In this document: piece by piece, positions 12,933 to 26,359 of the stretch | How the letters are laid out: each line of letters begins with the position of its first letter | How positions within the stretch are numbered: position 1 is the stretch's first letter | DNA from: Cardinalis cardinalis | Taxonomy: Eukaryota; Chordata; Aves; Passeriformes; Cardinalidae | Assembly (NCBI GenBank): GCA_014549065.1 | Contig: JACDOX010000013.1 | Span: forward strand, 5,213,241-5,277,240 | DNA length: 64,000 bases | Direction: 5' to 3' | Made by a program: the position numbers and the translations under genes | The notes under the pieces: model-generated | What the model was told of the DNA's origin: nothing | Seen by the model: only the letters and a program-made list of their open reading frames with translations | Database searches by the model: none

Positions 12933-15900
12933 TTTTCTTAGCTTAAATAAGTCAGTCCCATCTGGAGCTGGTCAGAATATTTTCAGTGAAGTGAAATATG
13001 TCACTTCATCAAAGCCAAAATGTTGTATCAACATATCAGTTTTGACAAACATTTCTTGAGAAAGCTTTTGCCTGGGGTTCCCTTGTCACTTACAGCCAGA
13101 GGAGAAAGAACTTGAGCTGAAAAGATCAGGTTTTATGTCCAGAAACATACATTTCATAACAATTTCCATTGGCAAAAATNTTTGAGGGGTTTGTTTTCAT
13201 TCCTCTGAATAGTTAAAACAAATTCTGAAACCTTGAAATTTAGAGCAAAAATGGAATCTGTGTCCTCTGAACAGCTTTCATTACATCTGAGCATACAAAA
13301 TACTAATTCAGAAGCTCATATTTAGAGGATTTAGGTATACCAAAAGGCAGAAAATCAGGAAACCATAAGAAATACGGCTGTATATTGATAGCTGGCTTCT
13401 TTTTCCTTGGAATATCATTTATTGGCCAAGCAGCATGTAGACATCACTGAATCTGACTCTTGCCACAAATATCTCCACAAACTGTGCATGATAACACACT
13501 CCATCTTTCACTCCAAAGTTTAGTAAAGGGCATAGCAAATCCTTCCTAAATTATGTAGGATACAGATTGGATCCTAAGTGTTTAGAGGAACACTCGAAAT
13601 ATGTTTGCTTTAGCTCATTAAAATTTGTGGAAACTTCAGCTGTGCTGTCATGGTTAAAACGTTTTGATTGCTCCAAGGGAAAAGGTCCAAAATTGCTTCT
13701 ACCAGCTGGAACAGGATGCTCGAGTGCACTGATGAAGCTCCATAGCTGCTCGATTGCATGTTGGAAGAAATGGACATTGTACATGACTGCAGAAACGGGA
13801 CAGGTACAGCTGTGACATAAACTGCTCTTGTCTTCCCTAACTAATATTTTACAGACATATGTAGTCCCTTCTTAGCCATTAGAAAATGATCTTGCAGTGT
13901 ATATATATATAATTCAATTAGTTATTATGAAACAGGGCAACACCTGTAGCTGGAACACATATGGTGGTATTTTCAAAATTAAGACAAAATATTGTAAGAA
14001 AAAGAGATGCTGATGTTCTTCCATAAGCTTGTAAAAAAGAGGGGGTTAAAAAAGACTTTCTGAACTGAACCTTGAGAAAGATAATTTTCTTCAAACGTGA
14101 AGGAGCCACACGTTAGTGGAAAAGGCTGAAGTCTGTCTTCCATCTCTCACAGAAACGTTCACAGCAGTGTTCATGGTTGAATGTGTGCACCAGTGTAGGT
14201 TGTCCATTTACATGTACATCTCTCTACATGTACAGACTGGCGTTACCAGGGGTAGGAGCTGCTCCAGGGAAGGCAGTGCTGAGGCTGAGACCCTCCTTGG
14301 AGAGGAGGAGCCTTACCAGAATAACACAACCACTNCACCTGCGCTGTCTTCTTCTCCAGGGTGGGTTACACAAGAAACTGCTGAGAGGCAGCAGAATCAA
14401 CATGTGAGAAGAGGCTGTTAAGGAAAAAAATATTCAACAGAGATTGATTTCAGGAAAGGGAGTACTAATGCTGCACAAAGCCAGATGTGTGACCACATAT
14501 ACACATGTGAGATTGTTCCTCTTATTCTTAAGAGTGGAGTAATCCTGTGTATCAGTAGAGCTCACGCTGCAATACAGGCAGTAATTATTCTGTAGGGAAT
14601 TGGTATAATCAGTTTACAGAAATATTAAAATGTAAGCTGTGGTTTTTCAGTAACCATTTTTTCATGAATCGTATTACTGAAGAATTCTCAGCAAAGAAGG
14701 AAAAAAAAAATCCACAACTCTGATTTCTGTCCCCTTGCAGTTCACCTTTAACTCAGAAGGTCCATTTTTCTTAAGCTGTTTTTACAGCAGAATTTCAGAT
14801 TTTAAGGAGTCTGGAAGACCCTATTTTATCTATAGAGCTAATGGCACTATACTGTGATAAGACTTGAAAGTGAGAGCTGAAAACCAGAAAGGAGATGAGA
14901 TTAAGGATTTTATTTCGGTTGGTACGTGGATTAGTTTCAATGGATTTATNGCTCTTGTTTGCAATTACGGAGCCAACTGACGCCTGTGACGGTGATTTAG
15001 TGGTACCTATTGCCAAACCACATCACTGAGAGCTCTGGTAAGGCTTCAGAAGCCTTAACAGAGAGTGTGCACGCTGTTGGCAGCCTCAGCCTAAAATCCA
15101 GAGATAAACAGAATAGAAACCAATGTACAGCTTTACCTTCTGGCTCTGTAGAAACCAACTGCCTTATACCATGTTTTTGGCCTATCTTCTTAATATGTAG
15201 AAATAAGACCACAGCTGTTATTTTGTCTGAGACTTATAGATCTACTGCTGAGTGGGAGGATAATTCTTGTTTCTTACATATGCCACTGCATTTCTTCTGA
15301 TTGCTTCTTTTTAAACTAAATTGCTAAAAATACATTTATTTTCTGATTCAAAGCAACAGTGAACAATGTTCACAAAATGCTCCCAAAGAGGAAAAGAGAT
15401 AAAATCTTGATGCAGCTGGCAGAATATACAAGATAAAGTATTTTTAAAAGGAATAATTAAGGAAAAGATCCTATTTGATAGAATAATTAAATAAAACCCT
15501 TTAATACAGTTGATAGTCAATGACTCAGTGAAAAAGGAAACCTGAATTTTAAATATTAAGGATAACATCTATCTTTGCCTAGATCTGGACATTATTGGTG
15601 CTCTCCATAAATCATCCTCTTTTTAATTTAATATGAGCATCTGTAAGGTCCAGAGATAAATTAATTGCTGCCAGATTTAAATAATACGCTTGGTTTCAGG
15701 CATTTCCTGGGGATTAATGACAGGTTAGGGGAACCAAGGGCCTAAAGTTCAGCCAGAAACTATTAACCTCAGGTTATCATTAACCTCAGGAAACACCCTG
15801 TGTCTCAGCCGTGTCTGTTGCTACAGAGTGGAAATGAAAAGGGCAGTGCCGTGTATTTCTTGTAGGGGTTAACACCATTCCAGTTGGTACACTCAGAGAA

Positions 15901-16414
15901 TTTCAACAGCCCATGTTCTGCCTGGTCAAATGACATGAAACAATTGTGTGCAACCACTTGGCTTATCATGGCTCCTCCAAAAGGAAACGTTTCATGCTCT
16001 AAACGATACATTGCATGGATGACACTTTTGGAGGGAGCCAAAACATAAAAACTTGTAAGTGCATAGAAACCAAGGTGTGTGTTAGCACGGGGCTGGTTGA
16101 CACTTTGAGGTCAATATTGGGCTTGCAAGCGCACCTTGGCTGGGTGTGAGGAGAGCAGCTTCTGGTCTCTTCATTTCTGTCCTCAGCTGTTNTACAGCAG
16201 AATTTAGGTGCGGGGAAGCAAGCCTCACATTTCTTAATTTAAGTAGTACAAAATTGTGTCTGGAGGAAAATTTCAGAGTTCCCAATTCAGCTTATTAAGA
16301 GCCAAGTTTTGACCTACTTTCAGATTGCAGAGACCTCAAGAGACATAGTATGTGGATACAGAAAATAAGAACAATATTTCTAAGAAAGTTATTTTACATT
16401 TTTCAGCCTGAAGG
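12933..16414. other. Non-coding stretch
   Basis: AT-rich, with a short TA run at about 13897-13911 and a small tandem repeat listed at 15762. Open frames at 13567-13815, 14116-14421 and 15805-16041 are short and unrecognised. Confidence 0.55.
15762..15790. repeat. 17-bp period repeat with internal palindrome
   Basis: ATTAACCTCAGG occurs at 15762-15773 and again at 15779-15790. The first copy runs into TAACCTCAGGTTA (15764-15776), a perfect 6-bp palindrome around a central C. This resembles an everted pair of AGGT(C/T)A nuclear-receptor half sites. Any binding role is inference only. Confidence 0.6.
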
Positions 16415-16490
16415 TTTCCAAGCATTTTATGANCATTTATTAATTAACACCCACAACATTCCTGTGAGAAATGTGTTAGCCTAACTCTGT
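16415..16490 (-). repeat. Ancient MIR-like SINE trace, antisense
   Basis: Plus-strand CAAGCATTTTATG, then TTATTAATTAACACCCACAA and CATTCCTGTGAGAAATG, is the complement of the MIR/CORE-SINE 3' part ('cctcacaggg.tgttgtgaggattaattaataa'). It contains one N at 16433. It is short and diverged; a related L3/CR1-mobilised SINE would look similar. Confidence 0.45.
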
Positions 16491-16970
16491 GCTAGTAATG
16501 ACATCAGAGATGACACCAGAGGAAATCTGGGGAGGGAGGAAAAAGATGGCACCACACAGGGACTCTGAGAGGGGTCTGAGAATTCCCACTTCTCCCTCAT
16601 CTCTGCTGTGAGCATGGGGCATACTAGGGGCTCTGTATACACAGACAAGGGAATTGGGAGCTGGTGCTAATGCTGTATGAAAGGGCTTGTAAAAGGTATC
16701 ATAGTAACACTATGAGTTACTGTTCTTATTAAAAAGAAGGGAGCAAGTTAATCTCAGCTAATTTCAAGGCGCAGCTGGTGTGGGCTGGAGAGAAAGGAGT
16801 TTCTTCTCACGATGAGCCTATGGTGGTTTTCAGGTGGTGGTCCACTGAGTATTTAGGCTACGGACTGGTTCAGCTGGACTGTAGCAGCTATACTTGCATG
16901 TGCAGTGGGTTTTGGATGTGTCTTTCTAAGGACCAAATTCACTTACTTAATGTTAACCATGTGCAAGTGG

Positions 16971-16992
16971 GTGTCTAGCTTGAGCTAGACAC
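16971..16992. repeat. Perfect 10-bp-arm palindrome
   Basis: GTGTCTAGCT (16971-16980), a 2-nt TG centre, and AGCTAGACAC (16983-16992) form a perfect inverted repeat. Symmetry stops immediately outside. It contains nested AGCT and CTAG palindromes. No flanking gene or terminator context gives it a function. Confidence 0.9.
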
Positions 16993-17695
16993 TTAGGCTT
17001 CCTCTATAGTTAATATGATGCCTTTCATAGTTTTAAAATAAATGTCTAAATACTTCCTGACTCTAGAAGTCCCCAGCTTTTCACACCAATTTTAGTGTGG
17101 GACTCTGAAATGCCATTTTTTTTAGTAGTGCAGCATAGTTGGAGTGAATATGAGAACAGGAGAAAGCCTGGCTATTCTCAGTAAGGGGACAGAAAAATGT
17201 CCTGCTGGCAAACAACTGTGTGAGTACTGCTGGTTTGGGGACTGGACAAATAATCTATATTTACTGCCAAGCACATATACACCAGGTTGCCTTAGGCAGC
17301 AAAAAGGCCACAAGCTCATGTTGGCTTCATGGAAGGNGATGATGGATGAGTGCAGAGAGATACATTGGGAACAACATTTGTAGCACATATTAATCTTACT
17401 GCAACTTGGTATGCTGACAGGGCTGCTCTTTGTTTTCTGGTCTGTTCATCTGGGTTTATTTCAATGTTCATTTTTTATGATAGTTTTACATGCACAAATC
17501 TGTAGTATTGTACATAGCTAGACAGTTTTGTGTCTGCTTTTCATTATTATTCAACTTCTCTAAATGTTACTAAAGTATTTTTAATATATAAATCTTTATC
17601 TAGTTTATGTTTTTGCAGCCTGCATGTAACTTTTTATTTTTGCTCTTTGTCTCTTTATCTTCTTATTATCATATTTTATATGCTTCTGTTGCCAG

Positions 17696-17754
17696 GCTTC
17701 TTTAATTCTGCTAGTGGCAAAACCCACTCCTCTAAACCTGTGACAGTGTTGCAG
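17696..17754 (+). other. Weak candidate exon
   Basis: A pyrimidine-rich stretch ending CTTCTGTTGCCAG precedes 17696, and TTGCAG/GTAACT follows at 17754/17755. The 59-bp interval lies inside an open frame running 17530-17919 that encodes a hydrophobic, unrecognised peptide. Chance splice-like pairs are common at this length. Confidence 0.12.
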
Positions 17755-19935
17755 GTAACTGCATCACAGTTTTTCATGGATTTCCAGTGTTTAAGAGAAA
17801 TGATACAGCTGCCTCAGAAAGCACATCAGGTCAAAATTGTGGCCAAATGGCAGCAGCATGACAGGAAAAGAGTGCTCCCTGGAAGCTGGTTACAGAGGAA
17901 TTTTCTAAATTCCAAATAGAGAGCACACAACATGTTTCCAAAAGCTGGCAGAAAAAAAATTACTAAACTTAACTAAATAGCTCTCCTGCTTTTAGTCCAC
18001 AGTTGGCTGCAAAGAAACAGCATTAGGCCAGCTGTACAGTGCAACCTAATTTCACACAAAATGCAATGGAGGACTATGGAGGGTTTGAGTCTGACTTTCT
18101 TGTGGGCTGTCAGGATAAGATATCTCAGGTTTACTAAAGCTTGTGAATCATATGCCCTATAGTTTTGATTTTAGTAAATCTTGCTCTACCTGAGCTTTAC
18201 TGAATGGAAGCAGAAGAAATTCAAGGAAGGAATGTGAGAACTCCTAATTATATCAAATACCATCTCCTCCACCTGGCCCTTAGTGCTATTGGAACTGCTC
18301 AGTTGTGCAGTCTATCCTGTTTTGCACACTGCTNATGCAAGTCTGACAGATACAGGTGTTGCTAATCCAAGACAAATGTCCCCCTGTATTTCCCAGAGCG
18401 GGTAATGCAGTGNTGGTCTTTGAAGGTGAGAGGCTTCTTCTCAGCTTTTGGAATGGAGACAAAAGCTCTACTGTGTAAGCAAGGTGGGGAGACTAAGCAG
18501 GAAGGCACAAGAGCAGGGACAGTTAACATTTTAATGGTCTTTGGCCACTTTTTTCCCAAGTCTCACAGTTGGTGGTGGAGTAATAACTGTGCANTGACAC
18601 CATCCCTCAGATGAAGTCACCAGCCCAGTCTGGTCCTGTATTGTTCCCTCTTAATTCTTCCTCATACAGAAGAATGCTCTGATATGTTTGACCTCTCAAA
18701 AACCCATGCTTATGTGGATTGGGTCAAATAATTGCCTTTGGGCTGGAGGAGGGTCGTGCCTGTGTGGATGGTGTGTATCATGGGAGGAGTTGGAGGTCCT
18801 TCATTCCCAGAGCCATGNGAAAATAAATCCCTTCTTGAACAAATGGAGAGCAGAGCTACATCTGAAGTAATATTTATATAGAAAATATAAACCCTTTATT
18901 GAAGAGAGACACTTCCAAATCCAGCATTTGATTTTTAAATCAAAAAGTGGTTAAGCTTTGTGGTTGTTTTTTTTTTTGAGAAGATGATTTGGGAATAATT
19001 CTATAATGTATTTCTTATTTTAATTCCTTATGCCTAAAATGTACGATTTATGTCTACTTTGTATACATGCATATATATTANATACATGCAATATTCATTC
19101 CCTCTAAAATAACACTCCCAATCATTCTCAGTTCCTANGACAGCAATAGCATACAGACATACAGCTAAATTAACATATTAGTGAATTTCGAAGATACTGA
19201 TTCTCAAAAAGGGAAGATACATTGTCACTCATTTCTACCCAGGTCAAACAAGTTATATAAAACACCAAATATAGATTACAAAATGAACCAGATATAAGCA
19301 GTCTATTATTCCAGGTTTGTGCATTCTTATTTCAATTGTCTAGAACTAAAAGCAAAAGGATATACTATATCATTAAAAATAAATGGAGGTTATAATTGCT
19401 TAAAAGATTATAGCATAAAATTTGCATGACTGATGTGCTGCAAAATACAAGAGGGATTTGCTATACAGAATTTAATGTTGCTTGCTTGAAGGTGCAGCTT
19501 GCATTTAGGCATATCAAGAAACAAGATCATTTAATGGTTTATTCATTCTATTTAACAGAATATATCCATGGCCCATCATCCACACATTCACCTGCTGTCA
19601 GCTGCTGTTGAGCTCTGTAATGAACAGCTGTGGAAAGGGCAAAAAACGTACAACAACCTCTGGCTATTTGCATTTAAGATATTTAGTTCTGTGTGAGAAG
19701 AATGACATGTAATCAACCAGACACATGAGTAAAAATAGAAGACTCCAATTTTGCCTACTATTTTTCTCTTCCCTTAGACACAGTTACAAAATTAATGAAT
19801 AATTTGCATTTTGACTTTCAGAGCAACGTGCNATTTTTATAGGGCAAAAGGTTAGGTTCTGTCTGTCCTGTTTCCGAGGGGTAATTGGAGAAGGAAAGCT
19901 CTTCACAGTGTGCACCATGGGAACAGGGCCTGATC

Positions 19936-19950
19936 TGTACTGTCAGTACA
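19936..19950. repeat. Perfect 7-bp-arm palindrome
   Basis: TGTACTG, a single T, and CAGTACA form a perfect 15-bp inverted repeat. The arms contain TGTAC/GTACA, reminiscent of steroid-receptor half sites, but in everted order. Confidence 0.8.
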
Positions 19951-21229
19951 TAAAGTCTCATTAACAGGTTGGTAACAGCGAGCGATGCCCACACGGCAGG
20001 GGCAGCGCCTTGATAAAGAAGCAGATTGAAATAGCAGTGTAGCAACCACTGGAGCTGTACTGTGCTGGTAATGGCTTCTCTTGAACGAGGTGGGACACGG
20101 ATTAAAATCTGCAGGAGGCATTGTGCAGTGACTATCAGAGCATCCCTGCTTGAAATGGGATTGCAGCTCTCTTACCTCTCTGGTACATTCAGATTGTCTA
20201 AGCCACCCTTGAAAATGATGGACTCAGCACCCCCCTTCACCCCCCTGAAGGCTTTGAGTGACTTCTCAGAGGCTGAAAGTGCTCCAGGCTCCCCTGGATG
20301 CTACTGGGACCCAGAAGCCAAGCCAGCTACCCTAGAAAGCAGGAAAAGAGGAGACAGCGAGGGGCAGGATCCCATCTGCAGTCCTGCTGTAGGAAGCGGA
20401 ACAATAAGTAGGTCTGTTCTCAGATAATATTCTCATAGAAGTTGCCAGGCATCCATCAATTGGAAAAATATGAGGGCTCATTTGATACCAGTAGCTTTGT
20501 TTTCTGCTTTATCCACAAGTCAGAAAATTGTATTTTAAAGCTTATTTACTGGAAACCACAGGAACATTTAGTTCTCCAGTCATAGTCAGTAAAATCTGAC
20601 CAAAGGAAATACATCCAAACTTTTCCAAATAATAAACAAAGGCTCTTTGGTTGTGTGCTTTTAAAGTTTCTTAGCTTGAGAGTAGTGTATGATAGATGGA
20701 AATAATGAAAAAGACACTAAGAAAGTGGTGTTCCATGAGCTAATTTGCAGGAGACCATATACTTTTATAGTTNGAAAAATAAAAAGATTACACTGGAAGC
20801 TTGTAAACATTAAGTGCAGGTCCTCAAATACATTTGAACCAGTCAAAATGGCAACTAAATATTTCCAAGAATCTTCAATGAAAATATCAGCTATTACAGA
20901 GCATTTATTGCTTNGCTAAGTAGGAAAAGAACGAGTCTGATCTGAGAGTTAAAAGCACCATAAAAAGGTGGAATATTCATCTTTCTACAGTCACTTACAC
21001 CAAAATGGCTTCATTTATAAAAAATAAATTTTTATACAGATCTGGAGTATAGAGAAAATAAGCTATTTTGAAAAACAATTGAAATAATTCTCTCATTAGT
21101 TTTTAAACCAGGTTACTCTGAGCATCCGATAAAGAGACTGCAAGCATGAGCAGAACTGCATGGATTGGAAAGGTGATCTTCAGAATGAGCTGTCACACTT
21201 TTCCCAGGCTGTGATCTGTAAAGAGAAAA

Positions 21230-24200
21230 GTCAGAAAGCTTTTTGACATAAAATCACAAGAGCAGTGCAGTGTCTCTTTTCCTCTGNGGTGTGATGCTGA
21301 GTGGAACTGAGTCATAGTGAGTATCAGTCAGTACCAGTGAGGCTGAGGAAAAAGTGCCAAGAGGGAAGGGCACTGAAAGACATCCCACACAAAACATGAG
21401 TTCCTTCCTTTGGAGGCTCCATGCACNGCATGAGAGTCCTGCACTTGATCCCTGCATTCCCTGCCCATGCACTGACCANTGCACCCTGCATGATGACAAC
21501 CTGAAGTATTTCTTCTGTCAGTGACTTCCTGAGCCAGGTACAGCAGCCACCAGGTCATTGGCCCTTGTGTCCTCTGCCTCATTGCCCCAAGCCCAAAGCA
21601 CATGGTCCCAAAATGGAGTTTCAGCATCTGGACATCCTCCTCCTGTCACATGAGCTGACAGACCAGATATATCCTTCACCATGTGAGAGAATAAGGTGCT
21701 GCCTGGTGTGTTAGAAAAAAGAGCTATAGAAGGTTGTGTAACATGGGAGGATAATCAGAAGGAAGAACATAGGAATAGTTGCTTGATACTGTGGCAAATT
21801 ACAGAGTTTGAGAATACCTCAGTGTGTCAGGATAAGAGAAAAAAAGCACAGGCTAGACATGAACTATCTTATCTGCAGGAAATGACCACAATTAAATCAA
21901 AGGGTCTTTTTTAGTGTAAGTAAGGTAACATGAGAGGGTATGGATATAGAAGTGACTCCCTCGGTAGCCCCATTAAATCAAACAATTTAAACTTCTGATA
22001 TTCCGTAAGATTAACCTCAGACTATTTCTGGCTACAAAGATGGAAAAGCTAGAGAAATGGCTTAAACTGTGAACATGTTACCTTCTATAAACAGTTTGAT
22101 ATCCAAGTTAAGAAAAATATCTGCTAGCTTTGCTCCCAAACACAACAGCAACCCAGAACAGAGCTGGGATTTAGGGGGTTTTGCACCACTCTGCTGCCCC
22201 CAGCACAACCCCCAGGATCCAGGCCTGCATTCACAGTCTTGGGCTCAGAGGTGGAAGGAGGCNCAAACAGAATAGTGTTCAGCAACATGAACATTTGCAA
22301 CTAAACCAGAAACAAACCCGACCTGTCTCAGGCTGAGAAACCCACAAAATCAAAGAAAGAAATTCACTTGGAAACTGGAACTGTATTCCAGCCCCAATGG
22401 TTCCTTTGGATGATTTTTCTTTTAGGAGCATAAAGGTTGAGAAATCAGCCTGGATTCCAGCTGCTGCTCAAAATGCCCATGCTCCTGTTTCTTCAGCTCA
22501 CACAGTTAATGCTGCTTAAATATTCCTCTTTGAGAGTGCAACTGGTTTCCTGTCTGGGTTAGAAATTGGACACGAGCTGTGTGCCTCGCCTCCATCAGAG
22601 CCATTCTTGTCTCCATGCCCCTGTGCTCATTCCCTAGCGGAGAAACTCCTGTGCACGCGGGCCTGCTGCACGCACGGTGCTCCCCTGCACGCCCTGTCAC
22701 ACCCGCCTTTGTTTAAACATTTGTAGACTGAAAGCTCCTGTCGAGCCCTGTTCTGTGGCAGAACATATTTGTGAGACAAAGCAATGCTGTGGTCTACCAG
22801 GAGGTCTGTGACTCTCTCGGTGAATTATTCACTACTTTGCTGTGGTCTACATGCCAGGTCACCCGTGCTCACGGCGGAGAATGAAGCATTATTCATTATC
22901 AACCTTTGGTTTTTTCTCTTCTAGGAGGTTGCTCCCCCACCCCTGTTGCCCTTTCAGGTTTTAACAAGACATTGCATTCTTTCAGACTTCCCCTGGGCAG
23001 CAGTTTTTTGCACTTGCAGCGGTACGGCAATAATAGAGGGAAAGCCAGAGAGCAGTTGTAAATTGTAGCAGTTAATGTCAAATTGATGGGGCAGTGATCA
23101 AATGAAGTTCATAACCACAGAACGCAACCTGGGGGTGGAATGCTGTTTCAAAGATTGCTAATGACAGGGTTATAAAATCATAAAATAGAAAGTTTTTTCC
23201 ACTGTGAAAGTTTGAAAGAATTTATTTGGCTGACCGTAGGTATTAGCAGTGTTAGGGTCAGGCTTTTATATGACATTTAGCACAATTGCTAATCAATGAG
23301 GGGACTGACCAGTCCATCTTGAACTGAGGGAACAACACCTGCGCTGTGTTGCTATTCTTGGACACATGAGTGCACCTTTAATGATCTTTAGGTCTTCCAG
23401 TATGGTACTGTTTAATTAGAAACTGCTGATACAAAGGGAGAGCCAGCTAAAAAGAGCACTTTTGGGGTTTTCAAATCTGCCTTTTAAGCATCAGCATTCA
23501 AGAAACCAAAGCAGTAGGGAATGCCACAATGTTAGCAGAAGGGAAAACATTTATAGCTCATCAAAGCTGGACAGTACACAGCTGTATCCCAGCTGCACTC
23601 TCCAACCACAGCACTAGAAAAGTCAGAGAGGAAAAAAGAGGCAAGAGCAGGAAAATATCATAAGATAAATGGGCATGGAAAATATTGAAGATGTCCCAAT
23701 GCAATTTACNTATGGAAGTGAAAAATGAACAATGCAAAAGAGACATACACTTTTATAGATGGATCCTTCTGTATTTTCAGATTTATTTATTTACTAATTT
23801 ATTTTTCTGATTTCTGCTTCTGTTATTGAGACTGTCATGTGATTTATTNTGCCTTCCTTACCCATCTGTGTGTAGCTTAGTCAAGAAAGAGCAAAGCCAG
23901 AAAAAAAGCCTAGCTTGAAAATGGCTTGTTTTCTCCTCATGGCAGAATATGGAAAAGGGAAGAAGCCCTTGTAAAAACTACCTTTGGTTAGATAGGCATT
24001 AACATTCTCAGATTCAGACAGAACTTCCAAACCTGGCTTCCCTGCAAGAGTTGCCAGCCTTGGTCATTAAGATGTGTTACCTGAGTCCCTGTATGTCCAT
24101 ACCTCACAGAAATGGGGCTGGTTTCTTTGCACAGTCACTGTGTTTGGCAAAGATGCAGGCTCAAAGCAATTTCTGGCATTGTTCATTACATTCAGCTGTC

Positions 24201-25829
24201 CAGTTNCTGATGTGATGTTACCTTGCCAAACAGTAACTTTTTTTTCACTTCCACTTTTCCTGCTACTTCCCTATTTCCCATTCAGAGGCCCTTCACAGCT
24301 GAGTTTCTGAAGTCGGACGACATCAATAACTAGAACTTCTAGTAACTAGAAGATGGTAAGGTGCTGCTTCCCCTTGAAGCTCCCTAATGGCTTTCTTTCC
24401 TGATCCCAAAGGCATCAAAAACCTTCATTTTTTGTAGTTTGTGGCCCTTTGAATTGGACAACAGTCATCTCACAAATTGCACCCTTCAGAAATGTAGCTT
24501 CCAGTGTTAAGATTCAGGTGTTTAAAGGTATTTAAGTCTTGAAATATTTTCNAGTTGTTAAAGCATTTTAGGCAAGTTCAGATGCTGCAGACATACCCTT
24601 GTGGGCTTTGTGTGGACATTTGACTAAGCAGTACTCCTGATGGCTTGTCAGCTCCAGAAGGCTCCTGTGCAAATTCCATCAGATATTTGGTTTTTTAAGC
24701 TAGGTCTTAACATAAGGAAAGAAAAAACCACAACCTCACTTTTCTCTGTTAGTATGTGGTATTGAACATCTGGCTTCTGTGTCAAAAACATAATACAGAT
24801 GTTCTGCTATGTAGGTCTACTTTGGTTACTAGCAATCATTTACAATGCTTATTAAGAAACAGACCATTGTGAGTCAGCAAATAATCCTGGGCCAGGTGAA
24901 AGCAGCTGGATGGGAGTGAGCTATGTACCATCACTTGAAACAGTACAATCAATGCTGAATTAGTCATTTGGACAATTTTGTACTGTGGATGCACTGTGGA
25001 AATGGACTTGGGAGAACCACTGTGTTGAGAGACACAGAGATATATAACCTGGTTGTGATTTTTTGGGAATAGAAGGCAGCAGATTCCTTTGGTGCAGAAT
25101 CTGGAGAATATTCTCTTTCAAGTAAGTAATTTATGCCTTGGCAAAAATGCTTGAGATCTACAGCATCAATGACAATAGCAAGCAACCTGTTGCACCTTTC
25201 CATAACAACTGCTACTGCTGGTGATGTTCTCACAATAGTGACCCCTAAAATAGATTAAAATGCTGAATTAAGAAGTAACCTTCTGCTCGTAATTAATATT
25301 CCATTATTAATATTGCATTGAGATGAGTCACATAACAAAGCTGTTGCTTTCACAGCATTTGCAACATCAGAGAAGTTATATTGGCCACCTGGCATTTTCT
25401 TTTAATGTTAATTATGCTAATGATTTTAATATGCTCAAAATGAAAGCTTAGATTTCTGGAGCTAGAATAAGGGGCTGATTTAGAAAGGAGAACAATTATG
25501 TTGAAGCATATGAAATAATAGTGTGGCAGTATGAGCAACCCTGATAGAAATCCCAAGAAGCAAAGCAATTTCAAATGGAACATGCAGCCCCTGGCTTACT
25601 GCAAAGTGAGATACTGGATAAAAAATGTCCAAATTTTTGTGTGTTTATTTTTCAAGAAAGGTCTTCAATTTAGTGTCGGCAACAGANCTGTTGTTTCTTA
25701 AATGCTGAGTTTTGTGAGTAATCTGGTAAGAATTTTATCAAATTCATCTCATGCTTTGTGAGCACAGAGACCTGGATCCTTGCAATCTATGAGTGAAAAC
25801 CATTTCCTAGAGAGCATCCTACTTATTGC
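21230..25829. other. Non-coding stretch
   Basis: Moderate GC at 21250-21660 with three Ns (21287, 21427, 21479) and no family I can name. AT-rich thereafter. A TTTA-type run lies near 23783-23805. A short palindrome, AATGAA/TTCATT, is near 22880. No supported gene. Confidence 0.5.
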
Positions 25830-26005
25830 TGGTTGCCTGGTGACAGGAGCAGAGGCAATGGGCGCAAACTGAAACATGGGAAGTTTCCTCTGAACATCAG
25901 AAAACACTTTTTCACTGTGAAGGTGACTGAGCACTGGCACAGGTTGCCCAGGGATGTTGTGGAGCCTCCATCCTTGGACATATTCAAAAGCTGTCTGGAT
26001 ATAAT
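25830..26005 (+). mobile_element. CR1 LINE, ORF2 C-terminal part (left piece)
   Basis: The frame at about 25845-25990 encodes RGNGRKLKHGKFPLN, then RKHFF and HWHRLPRDVVEPPSLDIFK, the typical end of CR1 ORF2. The element is 5'-truncated near 25830. It is interrupted at 26005 by an LTR and resumes at 26564. The uninterrupted CR1 would read GGATATAATCCTGAGCAAT across the junction, as related copies do with a comparable 'ggacacaatcctg' stretch. The reading frame is decayed. Confidence 0.9.
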
Positions 26006-26336
26006 AATAAAGCCTCTGTTTTGGCCTTATTAATANGATGAGCAATATAGCCCAGGAGCTCAGTCCCCAGGGGGACAGGGTGCCCAGAAGCTAAGCCAGC
26101 TTAGGCCGGTGCCGCGGGCTAACGCCCATAGCAAGCTTGGTGGTTATCGGCTCTTACAGTGATTAGCAAGCTCTTAGGATTTCAGCTCTGCTTGCTAGGT
26201 AAGTTTGCCCTTGGCTNGNGGNTGCAGCAGACGGCAGAGAGAGGAGAAGGAGGCGTCCTGGGGTTCCGCAGAGATGGCTTTGTTGGGGGAGTTCGCGAAG
26301 GGTCCAAGATCAGCTCTTCTTCTGTCTAACAGTATG

Positions 26337-26351
26337 CCCTTTTTATAGGGT
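26337..26351 (-). promoter_or_regulatory. LTR TATA box
   Basis: The minus strand reads CCCTATAAAAAGGGC, a strong TATA element placed about 210 bp from the LTR's 5' end and about 20 bp downstream of the nearer CCAAT module. It would direct transcription leftwards from about 26310. Confidence 0.6.
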
Positions 26352-26359
26352 TGGATAGG

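Larger units (their letters stand above)
16993..21229. other. Non-coding stretch
   Basis: Contains a splice-bounded interval at 17696-17754 and the palindrome at 19936. A paired 'atacatgca' with TA-rich spacer lies at about 19064-19090. An open frame of 121 codons at 20062-20427 has a proline/serine-rich second half but no recognisable domain. A T run lies at 18967-18978. Confidence 0.55.

Noticed and set aside
20062..20427. 121-codon frame with a Pro/Ser-rich tail
   Set aside because: No recognisable domain or conserved boundary; could be re-examined with transcript data.
25833..26033. 66-codon plus-strand open frame as a host gene
   Set aside because: It is the decayed C-terminal end of CR1 ORF2, not a host protein.
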